From Cohnella ginsengisoli (GTDB lineage Bacteria > Bacillota > Bacilli > Paenibacillales > Paenibacillaceae): DNA of 64,000 nucleotides. A program made the position numbers and the translations under genes. The DNA lies in assembly GCF_029525555.1 (NCBI RefSeq), contig NZ_JAPDHZ010000008.1:186001-250000 (forward strand), given 5' to 3'. Below are positions 6,752-17,485 of this stretch, piece by piece. A model generated the notes under the pieces. That model searched no databases, was not told where the DNA came from, and was given only the letters and a program-made list of their open reading frames with translations. Position 1 is the stretch's first letter. Each line of letters starts with the position of its first letter.

Positions 6752-7780
6752 CTACCACTCCTGCCGCGCGAGCAGCGACGACAGAAACACCAGCGCGAGC
6801 CCCTGGCCCCAGCCCTGAATGCGCTTCTCCGACGTGTCCTTGTAGCCCTGGACGTCGCGCATGACGGCGGTGCCCGCCGATACGCCCGAGACCATGCCGT
6901 CCTCGGTGATCCGGTCCAGAATGCCGCGAACGGAACGGTTGACGTATTTGTTGTAAAGACGCCCGCGCGACAGCAGCGCCGCGGCGATGCCGGCCGAACC
7001 CGACGTCTCGAAGTACGACGACGGATCGTCCAGCACGGTGTGCCACAGCCCCGTCTCCTCGTCCTGCAGCCGCACGAGCGCGCTGAGCTGATCGCGCAGC
7101 GAGCCCTCGATGATCATGAACGACGCATGGTGCACGTCGACGAGCTCGAGCGCGCGCGCCATCGTCAGCGCCGCCCAGGCGTTGCCCCGCGCCCAGAAGA
7201 CGCCGGACATATGATTGCCCGCGATGTTGTCCCAGCCGTGGTAATACAGGTTCGTCTTCGGGTCCTGCAGGCAGTTCTCGTGACCGTGGTATTGACGAAT
7301 GCCGTCCATGATGTAGTCCGGCCGGCCGAGCAAATGGCCGACTCGCAGCAGGAAGTAGCCCGCCATGAACATCGTGTCCACCCATGCCTGCTCCGGAAAA
7401 TCGTACGTATGCGAATTGACCGTATGCTGGAAGATGCCTTCCCCGAAGCGAACCGCATCGTGCGAGAGGAACTCCGCCATCTCCGTCGCTTTGTCCAAGT
7501 AAAGCTGCTCGCCCGTCGCCTTGTGCAGCGTGAGCAGCGAGTGCCCCACCGAGACCGCGTTGACCGTCAGTTTCGGAATGCCGTCCTCCAGCTGTTCGTT
7601 GACCCACGCCTTTAACTTTTCCAAATATGCCTTGTTCCCTGTTGCTTCATAGGCTTCGCATACGCCGTAGAAGGCGACGCCCGCCGGCCAGTCCCAGTTG
7701 AAGTCCATGCGGAACGTGCGGTCGACCACCCGTTCGATTGCCGCGCGCACTTCCGCCTCGTCGAATTGCAATGCTGGCAT
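6752..7780 (-). CDS. yesR: GH105 unsaturated rhamnogalacturonyl hydrolase (YesR/YteR-like)
   Basis: The start at 7780 (MPALQFDEAEV) has an AAAGGAGG ribosome site; the much longer ORF upstream is a shadow of the permease gene. The 342-residue protein has no signal peptide, so it acts in the cytoplasm. It is an (alpha/alpha)6-barrel hydrolase: WVDTMFMAGYFLLRVG carries the Asp (residue 135) equivalent to the catalytic Asp143 of YteR, and AGNHMSGVFWARGNAW and GSAGIAAALL are family motifs. It removes the 4,5-unsaturated galacturonyl residue that pectate or rhamnogalacturonan lyases leave on oligosaccharides. It is the last gene of an operon behind two sugar permeases, matching the order yesPQR of Bacillus subtilis. 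Confidence 0.9.
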   Translation of the reverse strand: MPALQFDEAEVRAAIERVVDRTFRMDFNWDWPAGVAFYGVCEAYEATGNKAYLEKLKAWVNEQLEDGIPKLTVNAVSVGHSLLTLHKATGEQLYLDKATEMAEFLSHDAVRFGEGIFQHTVNSHTYDFPEQAWVDTMFMAGYFLLRVGHLLGRPDYIMDGIRQYHGHENCLQDPKTNLYYHGWDNIAGNHMSGVFWARGNAWAALTMARALELVDVHHASFMIIEGSLRDQLSALVRLQDEETGLWHTVLDDPSSYFETSGSAGIAAALLSRGRLYNKYVNRSVRGILDRITEDGMVSGVSAGTAVMRDVQGYKDTSEKRIQGWGQGLALVFLSSLLARQEW

Positions 7781-7806
7781 ATCCGTATCCTCCTTTGCGC
7801 GGATCA

Positions 7807-8703
7807 TTATTTGAGACCGCTGGTGCTGATGCCTTCGACGATATAACGCTGGAAGACGAAAAAGATGATGAAGATCGGGACGAGCGACAGCGTGGCCATC
7901 GCGAACATGCCGCCCCAGTTGTTGACCGAATCGCCGTCGAGGAACATCTTGAGCGCCAGCGACACCGGATACAGCTTCGGATTGTTCAGGTACAGCAGCG
8001 GGTTGATGAAGTCGTCCCATCTCCAGTAGAAAGAGAAAATCGCCGCGGTGACGATCGACGGCACGATGAGCGGCAGAACGATGCGGAAAAAGATGCCGTA
8101 CTTGCTGCAGCCGTCCATCTTGGCCGCTTCGTCGAGATCGTGAGGGATCGTGCGGATGAACTGCATGATCAGGAAGACGAAGAACGGCACGGCGAAAAAC
8201 TGCGGCACGATGACCGGCTTGAACGACGACAGCCAGCCGATCTTGGAGAACATGACGTACTGGGGAATCATCGTGACGTCGTGCGGCAGCATCATCGTCA
8301 TCATCATGCAGGCGAACCAGAAGCCTTTGCCGGCGAACGGGATGCGCGCGAAGCCGTAAGCGACGACCGCAGACGAGGCGACCGCGCCAATCGTCGAGAT
8401 GACGACGATGAGGAACGAGTTTTTAAAGAACGTCGTGAACGTATTGCCAGCGAAGCCGGCCCAGCCGCTGCGATAGTTCTCCCAGGCGATCCGGCTCGGG
8501 ATCAGGTTGTACGCCTGCGAGAAAATCTCGCCGTTGGGCTTCAGGGAACTGGAGATCATCCACAGGATCGGATAGATCATAACCAGCGCCAGGAGACCGA
8601 CGATCAGGTGGAACAGAATCGGTTTCCATCTCTTACTCGGATTCGCCTTCAGCCTCGTTTGCGCGGGACTGGTCGTCAGCATCGCTTTTGCCGGCATCGC
8701 CAT
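7807..8703 (-). CDS. yesQ: Carbohydrate ABC transporter permease, MalG/AraQ type (YesQ-like)
   Basis: This 298-residue inner-membrane protein starts at 8703 after a GGGAGAG site, one base after the stop of the preceding permease gene. It has about six membrane helices and the cytoplasmic EAA loop DEAAKMDGCSKYGIFFRIVLPL region that docks on the ATPase. Together with the upstream permease and the lipoprotein at 10058 it makes a CUT1-family sugar importer; as usual no ATPase is encoded here, so the shared MsmX-type ATPase is expected (inference). The GH105 gene downstream points to unsaturated rhamnogalacturonan oligosaccharides as substrate. Confidence 0.9.
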   Translation of the reverse strand: MAMPAKAMLTTSPAQTRLKANPSKRWKPILFHLIVGLLALVMIYPILWMISSSLKPNGEIFSQAYNLIPSRIAWENYRSGWAGFAGNTFTTFFKNSFLIVVISTIGAVASSAVVAYGFARIPFAGKGFWFACMMMTMMLPHDVTMIPQYVMFSKIGWLSSFKPVIVPQFFAVPFFVFLIMQFIRTIPHDLDEAAKMDGCSKYGIFFRIVLPLIVPSIVTAAIFSFYWRWDDFINPLLYLNNPKLYPVSLALKMFLDGDSVNNWGGMFAMATLSLVPIFIIFFVFQRYIVEGISTSGLK

Positions 8704-8704
8704 C

Positions 8705-9607
8705 TTAGCTCTCTCCCTTCGACTCGTAGTGGACCCAGTACTTGGACGTCTGGAACAGAATCAGCGCGATAATGCCGACCGTTAGCAGCATGACCCAGGC
8801 CATAGCGGAGGCGTAACCCATTTGGGTAAATTGGAAAGCGCGTTTGTACAGGTACAGCGAGTAGAGCAGGGTACTGTCGAGCGGGCCGCCTTCGCCGCGG
8901 GAGATGACGTAGGCCGGCGTGAAGGTCATGAACGCGGAGATCGTCTGCATGATCAGGTTGAACAGGATGATCGGGCTCAGCATCGGCAGCGTAATCTTGA
9001 AGAAGCGGCGCACCGCGCCGGCGCCGTCCACGTTCGCGGCTTCGTGCAGCGAAGCGGGGATGCTCTTGAGGCCGGCCAGAAAGATGAGCATCGAGGAGCC
9101 GAACTGCCATACGGACAGGGCGATCAGCGTCCAGATGGCGGTACCCGGCGAGCCGATCCAGGACGTCGTGGCGTGGGCGCCGAACAGGTTCAGGAACGAG
9201 TTAAGCAGGCCTTTGTCGCCGAACACTTGCGTCCACATGATCGATACGGCTACGCTGCCGCCGATGAGCGAGGGCAGATAATAGGCGGAGCGGTACAGGC
9301 CGATGCCGCCGACCGCCTTGTTGAGCAGCATCGCCACCGCCAGCGCGAACGCCAGCCGCAGCGGCACGCTCGCGACGACGTACGTGAACGTGACACTCAC
9401 CGATTTCCAGTATTGGTCGTCGCCGGTGAACATCGTCTTGTAGTTGTCGAACCCGACCCAATTCGGCGCTTCGAACAGGTTGTAGTCGGTGAACGAATAG
9501 TACAGCGATGCCAGCATCGGGAACATCGTGAAGATCAGGAAGCCGATGATAAACGGCGCGGTGAACAAATATCCGACCAAATGGTTGTTTTCCCGGAACT
9601 TCGTCAT
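8705..9607 (-). CDS. yesP: Carbohydrate ABC transporter permease, MalF/UgpA type (YesP-like)
   Basis: The ATG at 9607 is eight bases after GGAG; the annotated longer form begins with a GTG that overlaps the ribosome site. The 300-residue protein has six membrane helices and the EAA loop LHEAANVDGAGAVRRFFKITLP. It is the first gene of the yesP-yesQ-yesR-like operon. A cre-like box lies 34 bases upstream of the start, so carbon catabolite repression by CcpA is likely. The separate lipoprotein gene upstream (10058-11404) has its own terminator, so the permeases are transcribed from their own promoter or by read-through. Confidence 0.9.
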   Translation of the reverse strand: MTKFRENNHLVGYLFTAPFIIGFLIFTMFPMLASLYYSFTDYNLFEAPNWVGFDNYKTMFTGDDQYWKSVSVTFTYVVASVPLRLAFALAVAMLLNKAVGGIGLYRSAYYLPSLIGGSVAVSIMWTQVFGDKGLLNSFLNLFGAHATTSWIGSPGTAIWTLIALSVWQFGSSMLIFLAGLKSIPASLHEAANVDGAGAVRRFFKITLPMLSPIILFNLIMQTISAFMTFTPAYVISRGEGGPLDSTLLYSLYLYKRAFQFTQMGYASAMAWVMLLTVGIIALILFQTSKYWVHYESKGES

Positions 9608-9640
9608 CTCGATCACTCCAATCTAGGTCGCGTACGCGAA

Positions 9641-9654
9641 TGTAAGCGTATACC
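9641..9654. promoter_or_regulatory. cre-like box upstream of permease operon
   Basis: TGTAAGCGTATACC matches 12 of 14 positions of the CcpA cre consensus TGWAANCGNTNWCA and lies 34 bases before the yesP start. Confidence 0.55.
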
Positions 9655-9775
9655 TTATACTTCAATTATAAATTTCGGGGCCAAAACCAGAAGGCAAAAA
9701 ACCGTTGTCTTTGTTCAAAAAACAGGCCTCCGGCTGGGGGGGAGGGTGCACCGGAGGAAGGAGTTTCTTCAACCT

Positions 9776-9960
9776 GTTGGTCTGCGTGCATACTTGAAAT
9801 GCCGGAGGTCGGCTAGTCCGCGATCCGTTGATCGACGTGCATACGAAGAACCCCGTACGCCCGCTTTTCCGCAAACTGTTGATTGACGTTCACACTTCGG
9901 CTGTCGGCGGCGGTTCGTCCGCGAACTGTTGATCTACGTGCATACTTCAGAGGTCCAAAC
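9776..9960. repeat. Degenerate 51-bp tandem repeats (about 3.6 units)
   Basis: Units start at 9776, 9827, 9878 and 9928 (spacing 51, 51, 50). Each begins GTTGATCGACGTGCATACTT-like and ends TCCGCGAACT-like, with a variable middle. The rest of the 450-base gap between the permease and lipoprotein genes (9608-10057) holds only a cre-like box and the lipoprotein terminator; no gene is seen. The unit sequence is unrelated to the other two 51-bp arrays in the window. Confidence 0.75.
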
Positions 9961-9979
9961 TTGAACGTTCACGCGCCGC

Positions 9980-10026
9980 AAAAAAAATGCCGGCCCCCGC
10001 GCGATTGCTCGCGCCGGAACCGGCAT
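9980..10026 (-). terminator. Intrinsic terminator of the lipoprotein gene
   Basis: ATGCCGG (9987-9993) pairs with CCGGCAT (10020-10026) around a GC-rich inner stem; on the minus strand seven or more T residues follow. Confidence 0.8.
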
Positions 10027-10057
10027 CTTGCCCGCCCGATGACCGGACGGTATTACG

Positions 10058-11404
10058 TCACTTGTTTTTCGCCAGGATGGCGTTCGCTTTCTCGCGGAAT
10101 TCCGCGGCGCCCTTCTCGACGGTAACTTGCTTATACAAAATCTTCTCGACCTCGGCCTTGAGGAGCGCGTCGACTTCGACGGCGCCGACCGGGTTCGGCG
10201 GGTTCATCTCGCTGCTGTTCTTCTCCGCCCACGCGACGTAGTCGAATACTTTGGTCTGCTCCGGCGTCAGATTCGGACGGATTGCTTCCTGCACCTTGGA
10301 CGACACGGGCACGCCGCGCTCGCCCAGGATGACCTTGTTCGCTTCGATGTCGTTGATGAAGTAGTTGATAAAGTCAATGGCCGCGTCCTTCACTTTGGAG
10401 GAGTTGGCTACCGTGAAGTACATGCTGGGCTTCAGGAAAAGCGCCTTATTCGTATCCCAGCCCGGAATCGGCAGCAGGTCGAGATCGCGCTTCGCCGCGG
10501 CGGAAAGGCCGATGAACTGGTTGGACCATTGGTTTGACGACAACGCGGTGCCAAGCGCCACGAGATCCTCCTCAGGCGTGCCCTTGCTCTGCGACAGCTT
10601 GTCGAGCGACAGCGTGTAGCCTTTGTCGTACCATTCCTGATATTTATTGTAGTAATCGATAAAGAGCTTGTCGTCGTCGTAACCGAGCTTCGTGCCGTCC
10701 GCCGCGTACATCAGCTTGCCCTGGCCGCGCAGATAGAACGGGAAGAAGACGTCGTGGCGCAGGTCGCTGAACAGCAGCTTTCCCTGTGCCTTGGCCTTGT
10801 CGCCGAGCGCGGCGAACTCGTCCCACGTCCAGCCCTTGTCGGCCGCCGGCTCTTCGATGCCCAGCGACTTCAGCATCGCCGGATCGACCATCATCGTGAG
10901 CGCGTTGGAGCCCGCGTTCATCGCGTACAGCTTGCCGTCGATCTTGCCGCCGGCGAGCGTCGTCTCGGCCACCGAGCTCACGTCGAGCTTGCCGCTCTCG
11001 GTGTAAGGCGTCAGATCGGCCAACTGGTTGCGGCCCGCGTACTGGTTAAGGTAGGAGATATCCATCTGGATGACGTCGGGCAGCTGGTTGGCGGCCGCTT
11101 GCGGGGCGAGCTTCTTCCAGTAATCGTCGAACGCCGCGTACTCAGGCTCGATCGTCACGTTCGGGTGCAGCTTTTCATACATGTCGATCACCTTGAGCGT
11201 GTAATCGTGGCGCGATTGTCCGCCCCACCAGGCTACGCGCACCGTGACCGGCTTGTCGTCGCTCTTGGCCGTCGCGCTCGCGCTGCTTCCGGCGCTGCCG
11301 GATGCGGCTGCGTTGCCCGCGTTGTTATCGTTGTTCCCGGAGCCGCAGGCGGCGAGGCCGATCATCAAGCTCGCGGCCACCAGCGTCGTCGTTAATTTTT
11401 TCAT
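10058..11404 (-). CDS. yesO: Sugar ABC transporter substrate-binding lipoprotein (YesO-like)
   Basis: A 448-residue family-1 extracellular solute-binding protein. It starts at 11404 after a GGAGGAA site and has a lipoprotein signal peptide with lipobox Leu-Ala-Ala-Cys, acylated Cys at residue 20, followed by a Gly/Ser/Asn-rich linker. The mature domain begins VTVRVAWWGGQSRHDYTLKV and includes PDVIQMDISYL and DIEANKVILGERGVPVS, typical of oligosaccharide binders. It lies between the sensor pair (yesM/yesN-like) and the permeases, as in the B. subtilis yes cluster. A cre-like box overlaps its promoter region. Substrate (rhamnogalacturonan or galacturonan oligosaccharide) is inferred from context. 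Confidence 0.9.
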   Translation of the reverse strand: MKKLTTTLVAASLMIGLAACGSGNNDNNAGNAAASGSAGSSASATAKSDDKPVTVRVAWWGGQSRHDYTLKVIDMYEKLHPNVTIEPEYAAFDDYWKKLAPQAAANQLPDVIQMDISYLNQYAGRNQLADLTPYTESGKLDVSSVAETTLAGGKIDGKLYAMNAGSNALTMMVDPAMLKSLGIEEPAADKGWTWDEFAALGDKAKAQGKLLFSDLRHDVFFPFYLRGQGKLMYAADGTKLGYDDDKLFIDYYNKYQEWYDKGYTLSLDKLSQSKGTPEEDLVALGTALSSNQWSNQFIGLSAAAKRDLDLLPIPGWDTNKALFLKPSMYFTVANSSKVKDAAIDFINYFINDIEANKVILGERGVPVSSKVQEAIRPNLTPEQTKVFDYVAWAEKNSSEMNPPNPVGAVEVDALLKAEVEKILYKQVTVEKGAAEFREKANAILAKNK

Positions 11405-11441
11405 ATTTCGTTCCTCCCCCAGGATCGATGGATTCCGTAAT

Positions 11442-11455
11442 TGATAGTGCTTACA
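11442..11455. promoter_or_regulatory. cre-like box upstream of the lipoprotein gene
   Basis: On the minus strand TGTAAGCACTATCA matches 13 of 14 positions of the cre consensus and lies 38-51 bases before the lipoprotein start. A second candidate with a perfect AAAGCGCTTT core lies at 11531-11544. Confidence 0.6.
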
Positions 11456-11633
11456 TTTACTATTATTGCGTTTATGCGGGAGGATTTTAACTCAAAAAAC
11501 AGAGGTGTTTGTATAAAAAAACAGAGTATTGGAAAGCGCTTTATCGGCGCGGCGTAAAGGCTCCACCATGCGCGATTCTTGTGCATGGTCGTGTTACGGC
11601 CGCCTCCACACACTCGCGCTCACGCCCGCGTCT

Positions 11634-13185
11634 TCATCCCAGGCTCTTGATATATTCCGAAGGCGTGCAGCCCGCGTATTTTTTGAATATCTGGCTGAAA
11701 TACTGCGGATTGTCCCCGAAGCCCAGCCGCTCGGCCAGCTCGAAGATTTTCACGTCGGGCTCGGCGGCGATGTCCGCCATCGCTTGCTTGATGCGCGACT
11801 GGGTGACGAAAGCGGAAAATTTCTCTCCCGTTTCCTTTTTTGAAAAGCTTGCCCAGATAGTCCGCGTTCATATACAGCATTTCCTGCGCCACCCAGTTGA
11901 GCGACAGCTCCGGATTGCCGAGCTGCGTCTCCACGATCGCGATCACTTTCCGCACGATAGCGCTGTGCTTGTTCACGTTCTGCTCGTAGTTCCACCGTGC
12001 GATCTCCTTGGCCGCCTCTTCCAGGAAAGCCTGGATCGCATGAAGCGTCGTCAGCTCGACCAGCGCGGGGATCCGCTGATAGTAGTCGCCCATTCGGCCC
12101 GGCTCGCACAGCCGGATCAGCGCGACGAACTGCTGGAGCACGTATGACTTCGCAACGCCGATATCGAGCTGGGCTTCCTTCAAGCCGCCGATGAATTCGG
12201 CCAGCGCGGCCTCCGCCTCCTCGAGATGGCCCGAGCGTACGGCCATGCACAGCCGCTCCTCGTCGAACGCGAACGAATCGTCCCGGCTCGGCAGGAGCGT
12301 ATCCTTGCGGGTGATCAGGCTGCCTTCCTCCACGTAGAAGCCGTAGTTCAGGCAGGACAACGTCTCCCTGTACAGGCCGCGGGCGTTGGTGATGTGATCC
12401 GGCTCGCTCAGCGCGACCGTCGCCTTTAGCTTGTAGTAGTCTTGGAAAATGTCGCGGATGCGCCCCAGCTTATGCTGGAGCCCTTCGCCTTCGCCGTCTT
12501 CCTCCTCGCGGATGACGAGCAGCACATGGTCGCCGATGGTCGTGCTGAGCAGCGGCTGCGCGAGCACGTCGCCCGCGATGTTGCGGATCGCGAACAGATG
12601 CTCGAACTCGAACGGCGCTTGCAGTTGGAACAGGATCAGCCGCACCCGGTAATCGTAGTCGAGCTTGAACAGCTGCCGGTACCGCTCCCAGTCCCGGATG
12701 CCGAACGTCTTGTTCGTCACGAATTCCTTCAGGAATTGCTCCTTGACGTGCGGCATGACGGCGTCCATCTCCGTCTTCATCTGCTGCAGAAACGCTTCGC
12801 GCCGCTCCTCCTGGCCGAGCTCCGCGATCAGTTCGGCGAGCGCGCCCGCGATCTTGTGCTCGTTGGTCGGCTTGAGCAGGTAATGCTTCACGCCGTACTG
12901 CATCGCGCGGCTCGCATACTCGAATTCGCCGAAGCCGGACAGCACGATAAACCGGATATGCGGGTAGGCTTCGCTCGCTTTCTCCACCAACTGCAGGCCG
13001 TCCATGACCGGCATCTTGACGTCCGTGATGACGATATCCGGCGCCAGCTCCGCGAGGCGCTCGAACGCCTCCGCGCCGTTGCGCGCCGTGCCGGCGAGCG
13101 CGGTGCCCGCCGACGCCCAGTCGACGATGCGCGAGATGCCGTCCAAAATGAGCCGTTCGTCGTCCACTAACAGTACCTTGTACAT
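11634..13185 (-). CDS. yesN: YesN-type response regulator, REC plus AraC domain (one frameshift)
   Basis: The start at 13185 has AAGGAGGA. The N-terminal receiver has the acidic pair VDDE, phosphoacceptor Asp55 in IVITDVKMPVMDG and Lys in YLLKPTNE; a long linker follows, then a C-terminal AraC DNA-binding domain. As sequenced, the frame changes in a T6 run (11836-11841 on plus). Removing one base restores a normal AraC end (KFSAFVTQSRIKQAM, then NPQYFSQIFKKYAGCTPSEY) stopping at 11634, about 516 residues. It lies 27 bases after the kinase gene and should activate the adjacent sugar-import and pectin-use genes when phosphorylated. Confidence 0.88.
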
Positions 13186-13212
13186 GATCCGTCCTCCTTC
13201 GTTCGGTTCGGC

Positions 13213-14979
13213 TTAGGTCCGCGCATCTTCGGCGGGCAGCGCCAGCGTCACGCGGGTGCCTCCCCCGGCTCGCTCTCCACGCGGACGCCGTAGGCTTCGC
13301 CGAACGCGATCTTGATGCGGTCGTCGATGTTAAGCAATCCGATGCCTCTGCCCTGGCCGCGGGCTTCCCCGCTGCGGAGCCGCTCCAGCATGCGGGGGGT
13401 CCATCCCCGGTCCCGAATCCTCGACGGTGAGCAGGAGCAGTCCTTCCGCGGACGATTCCCTGGCGCGTATGACGATCCGGCAAGGCGACATCGAAGGCTC
13501 CACCGCGTAGTTGACGGCGTTCTCGAGGAGCGGCTGCAGCGTCAGCTTCGGAATCGTGCGCCCCATGAGCGCTTCCGGAATGTCCGTATCGAAATCCAGG
13601 CGTTCCTCGAATCGGTACTTCTGGATCGTGACGTAGCTTTCTACCAGCCCCAGCTCCTCACGCAGCGGGATGAGCGGGTCGCCGAGCGAGATCGAATTGC
13701 GCAGCAGGAAGCCGAGCGCCTCGACCATCTGCGAGATCTGCGGCTGACGGTTGATCTTGGCCATCCAGTTGATCGACTCGAGCGTATTGTACAGGAAGTG
13801 CGGGTTGATCTGCGCTTGCAGCGCCTTGAATTCCGTTTCCTTCACCAGCAGCCGGCTCTTGAAATTTTCCGTGATCAGCGCGTTGATGCGCTCGATCATG
13901 ATGCGGAACGAACGGTGCAGCAGGCCGACCTCGTCGCGCGGCACGCTGGCCGTATCGATCGACAGCAGGTTCGCCTCCTCGAAGTTCCCGCGCTCGGCGA
14001 GCCGCATGCGCGCGATCAAATCGTCGATCGGACGCGTCATGCTGCGCGAGAACCGGAAGCCCCACGCCATCACGACGATGAGGAGACCGACGAATACGAA
14101 AACGACGAGCTCCTTAATGAAGATGATGCGCTCGAAAATCTGGTTGAACGGCGTCAGGTTGAAGTACATCCAGCCCGAATTCCCCGATTCGATATGCGAC
14201 ACGAAGTACCGCTCGCCGCCGAAGTTGCCGACGAAATATCCGCTGCCGTTGCGGCTTTCCTCCTCGTCCAGTCCGACGTCGGCAAACGCGGGATGAACGG
14301 GGTAGACGATATCCGAGCCGGAACGGATGAGCAGTTCGCCCTCGGCAGGGGCGTTCTCGCGCACGATCCGCTCAATGTTGATGCGGATGACGAGCATGCC
14401 GAGCCGTTTGAGGCTGAAGTCGGTACCCTCGTACGCCCGCACTTTCCTTGCCGTGACCAGCGCGCTGTCGTTCTCGTCCGGATACAGCAGCACCTGCTCG
14501 CCCTCCGCCAGGTCGGACCGGCTCAGCAGATCCGCGACCTTCGCGTCGTTCAGCGCCTTGACGTTGCCCGCGGCATTCTCGTGCCCGAGCGCGTCGTACA
14601 GCTGGATCGATAGCAGGTACGGTTCCGTGCCGGTATAGTTGAGCAGCCGGTCGACGAGATCGCGACGTAGCAGCAGCCGGTCGTAATCGCTGGTGTCCGG
14701 ATTGGCGATCTTTTTCAGCAGCGACTGGACCTGCCCGTCCGCCGTCACGTTGTAGGAGATCTGCCGGATGCGTTTCAGCTCCGCCTCGATGGCGGAGGAG
14801 GACAGGTTCAGCACCTGCGACGATTTGCTGTAGATCTGGCTGTCGTAAATGGAAAACGCGTACTGCTGCACGAGCAGCGTCGCGGAAAAGGAAAGCGCCA
14901 CGATGAGCGCGATCAGCAAAGACAGCTTGTTGCGTATCCGCATGTTGCGGTAAAAATCGAATCCGAACCGTTTGCGCAT
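13213..14979 (-). CDS. yesM: YesM-type sensor histidine kinase (two compensating frameshifts)
   Basis: The start at 14979 follows AAGGAG. Layout: N-terminal membrane helix (about residues 17-40), extracellular sensor domain, second helix (about 280-300), HAMP, His_kinase domain with the His in QINPHFLYNTLE, and HATPase with LQPLLENAV and DSGPGM. The read-through is broken at a G6 run (13394-13399, one base too many) and again at a C5 run (13262-13266, one too few). Correcting both restores RGIGLLNIDDRIKIAFG and an end VTLALPAEDART at TAA 13213, 588 residues, only 27 bases before the regulator. It senses sugars or binding-protein complexes at the surface. Confidence 0.88.
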
Positions 14980-15266
14980 CGGGATACGCTCCTTCGCGGG
15001 AGGACCGGCCCGGAAGCGCCGGCAAGCGATCGGACTAGCCGGCGCTGCGCGGCGGCCGGGCCGGCCGTTAGCCTCATTTTACTACAAAGCGGATCGGGCG
15101 GCCCGACCCGCAGGGATCGGGATATTGGCCATCCCGCCCCCGCTTACGCCTCTATCGTACCAGAATGGGCGAACGGCCCCATCGCATAATTCCGGGAGAA
15201 ATGTTCAAAATTCAGAGGAATGCGGTTAAGCGACATACATGGGGATTGACGCAAATGGCGCGAGGT

Positions 15267-15419
15267 TAGCCGAATGTATTTCTAGCTAGGAACTCTTGGG
15301 GGTGCCGGGCGCAAAGTTGGCCGAATGTGTTTCTAGCTAGGAACTCTTGGAGGTGCCGGGCGCGACGCTAGCCGAATGTGTTTCTAACTGGGAACTCTTG
15401 GGGTGCTGGGGCGCAACGC
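15267..15419. repeat. Three 51-bp tandem repeats
   Basis: Units start at exactly 15267, 15318 and 15369 and are about 85-90 percent alike, e.g. TAGCCGAATGTGTTTCTAGC at the start of each, including the near-palindrome TTCTAGCTAGGAA. A decayed fourth copy may precede them. The 510-base gap 14980-15489 between the kinase and GH3 genes otherwise shows no gene. Confidence 0.85.
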
Positions 15420-15489
15420 TATCGTCCGACATGCAAAATGGGACGAAGCAGGAAAATGAACCCGCTTCATCCCGTCTTTCTAGTTATAC

Positions 15490-17195
15490 TTACAGATTGT
15501 CGACCGGCGCGACGCCATTGAACGGAATCTCGCCGAACAAGGCGCGCACGAACGCTTCGTGGGACGCCGGCACGTTGCTGTAGGCATTGATGGCGACCGG
15601 AGCCATGTCGAAGTAGTCGGCGATGAGGTATGGCGAGCCGAATGAAGCCACGACCGTCTTATCCCTGCCGGCCGTCAAGGCGCTCCAGCAAGCGGAGGCT
15701 TCCTCTGCGCTGAAGGCGAGCGGTCCCATCGGGTGATGGTGGCGCAGGATCGGCGCATAGACGATCAGGTCGACCTCCCGCTCCCGCGCGATCAGATCCT
15801 CGTACCAGACGTTGCGAATGAGCTCCGTCTCGATGCCGCGCCGCTCGAATGCTTCCTTGAGCGTGATCAGGTCGTCATAGTCGGCCGTCGACGGGCTGAT
15901 GCCGACGATGAGCGCCTTGCGCACCGCGCCCGACGCCAGCGGCAGCAGGCCCTCCTCGTCGCGGACGAGCGTCAGCGCACCCTCCGCTACGCTTTGCGCC
16001 GTACGTTCCGCGAAGGCGGCGATGCCGGCCTGACCCGCGGGGGATCTCCGTCGCCTTCACCACGTAAGCAGGCTGGCTCGCTGCTGAAGCTTCGCTGATC
16101 GCCTTTGCCTCGGGCGCGTTATCGCAGGCCGCCAGCACGCCGAAGCGCCGCTTCATCTGCAGTACGCGCTCCACCGCATCGTCCAGCCGCTCCATCGTCA
16201 GCGCCCCCCGTTTCGAGCGCTTTTTCCGCCTCCTCGAAGTACGTAAGCTCCGGCCACAGCAGCATGTCGGTGCCTGCGTTCAGCGTGTGAAGGTAAGCCT
16301 CGTTGCGCTCGTACCATTTCAGATAGCCGCCCATGATCAGCGCGTCGCTGACAATGGCGCCCTTGAAGCCCATCTGCCGCTTCAGCAGTCCGTCGCTCAG
16401 CTCCGCGGACAGCGTCGCCGGCAGGTACCGGCCGCCAAGGGCCGTCTGCGACTGGAAGGCGGGCAGCGCGATATGGCCCGTCATGATAGACGCGAGACCG
16501 TCATCGACGAGCGCCTGGAACACCGCGCCATGCTGAGCGAGCCATTCCTCGCGGGACAGCGAGTTGGTCGTCGTGGTCATATGCTGGTCGCGATAGTCGA
16601 CGCCGTCGCCGGGGAAGTGCTTCGCGGTCGCGGCCAGTCCGTGATCCTGCATGCCCCGCACGATCGCCTTCAGCAGCGGGATCGCCCAGGAGGGCTTGTC
16701 GGAGATCGCCCGGATGGCCGTGATCGGATTAAAACGGTTGACGTTCAGGTCGGCGACCGGCGAGAACGTCCAGTTCACGCCCGCAAGACCCGCCTCAAGC
16801 GCCGTCGCCTTGCCGTAATCGTACGCGAGCTGCTCGCTGCGCGTCGCGCCCAGCGCCATCGGGAACGGCAGCTTCGTGAGGCCGGGAATCATGCTGCCGC
16901 AGCCGTTTTCCAAGTCCGATGCGAAAATGAGCGGGATGCGCGTCGCCGCCCGGTACTGCTCGGTCGCTTCCTTCACCTGCTCGAAGCCGTTGCTCGTCAT
17001 GACGTCCTTAATAATCTCCGCGCCGACGAAAAAGCCGCCGACCGGGTAGCGGTCCAAAAAGGCCTCCAGGCTGCCGTGCTTCTCGATCTCCTGCGCCCGG
17101 CCGGACAGCAGGACGACGGTCTGGCCGATTTTCTCCCTGACGGTCAAGTCCGCGAGCTTGACGTCGCGAAGCTTATGGTTGTCGTTCGTAAGCAT
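15490..17195 (-). CDS. Glycoside hydrolase family 3 protein (two frameshifts)
   Basis: The start at 17195 follows AAGGGGAG. The N-terminal TIM barrel shows AKHFPGDGVDYRDQHMTT, the NagZ-like His/Asp loop, and FKGAIVSDALIMGG with the nucleophile Asp, so beta-N-acetylglucosaminidase or a related GH3 activity is likely. No signal peptide is present. As sequenced the frame breaks twice, at a C6 run (16204-16209) and a G5 run (16039-16043); dropping one base from each gives one continuous protein through GALTMERLDDAVERVLQMK to a C-terminal GH3 domain with VDLIVYAPILRHHHP. About 567 residues. It lies between the sensor pair and the uxa operon. Confidence 0.85.
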
Positions 17196-17366
17196 GTAAC
17201 TCTCCCCTTCCAAGCCTGCATGCCGGTCGAGCCGGCCACCTGCGTTTTGAGTGCGTTCATCGACCAGTATGAGGTCGCGGACGGGGCGCGCCTACTGTAA
17301 AATATCCATTTTGTTGCCTTCCCGACTGTCCATATTTAACTTTACTGTACGGAGGCGGACGGGACG

Positions 17367-17410
17367 AAAAAAAGAGCGCTCAGCGTCATGCATACGACGA
17401 CAGAAGCGCC
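17367..17410 (-). terminator. Probable terminator of the uxaCBA operon
   Basis: On the minus strand an imperfect GCGCT...AGCGC hairpin (17375-17409) is followed by seven T residues (17367-17373). The remaining gap up to the GH3 start (17196-17366) has AT-rich promoter-like DNA but no gene. Confidence 0.5.
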
Positions 17411-17485
17411 CCTTCGGCGGTCGGCACTGCCGACGCCATGAACGATGGGTCCCGATATTCAGCGATACTGGGAACGGTAGTCGTA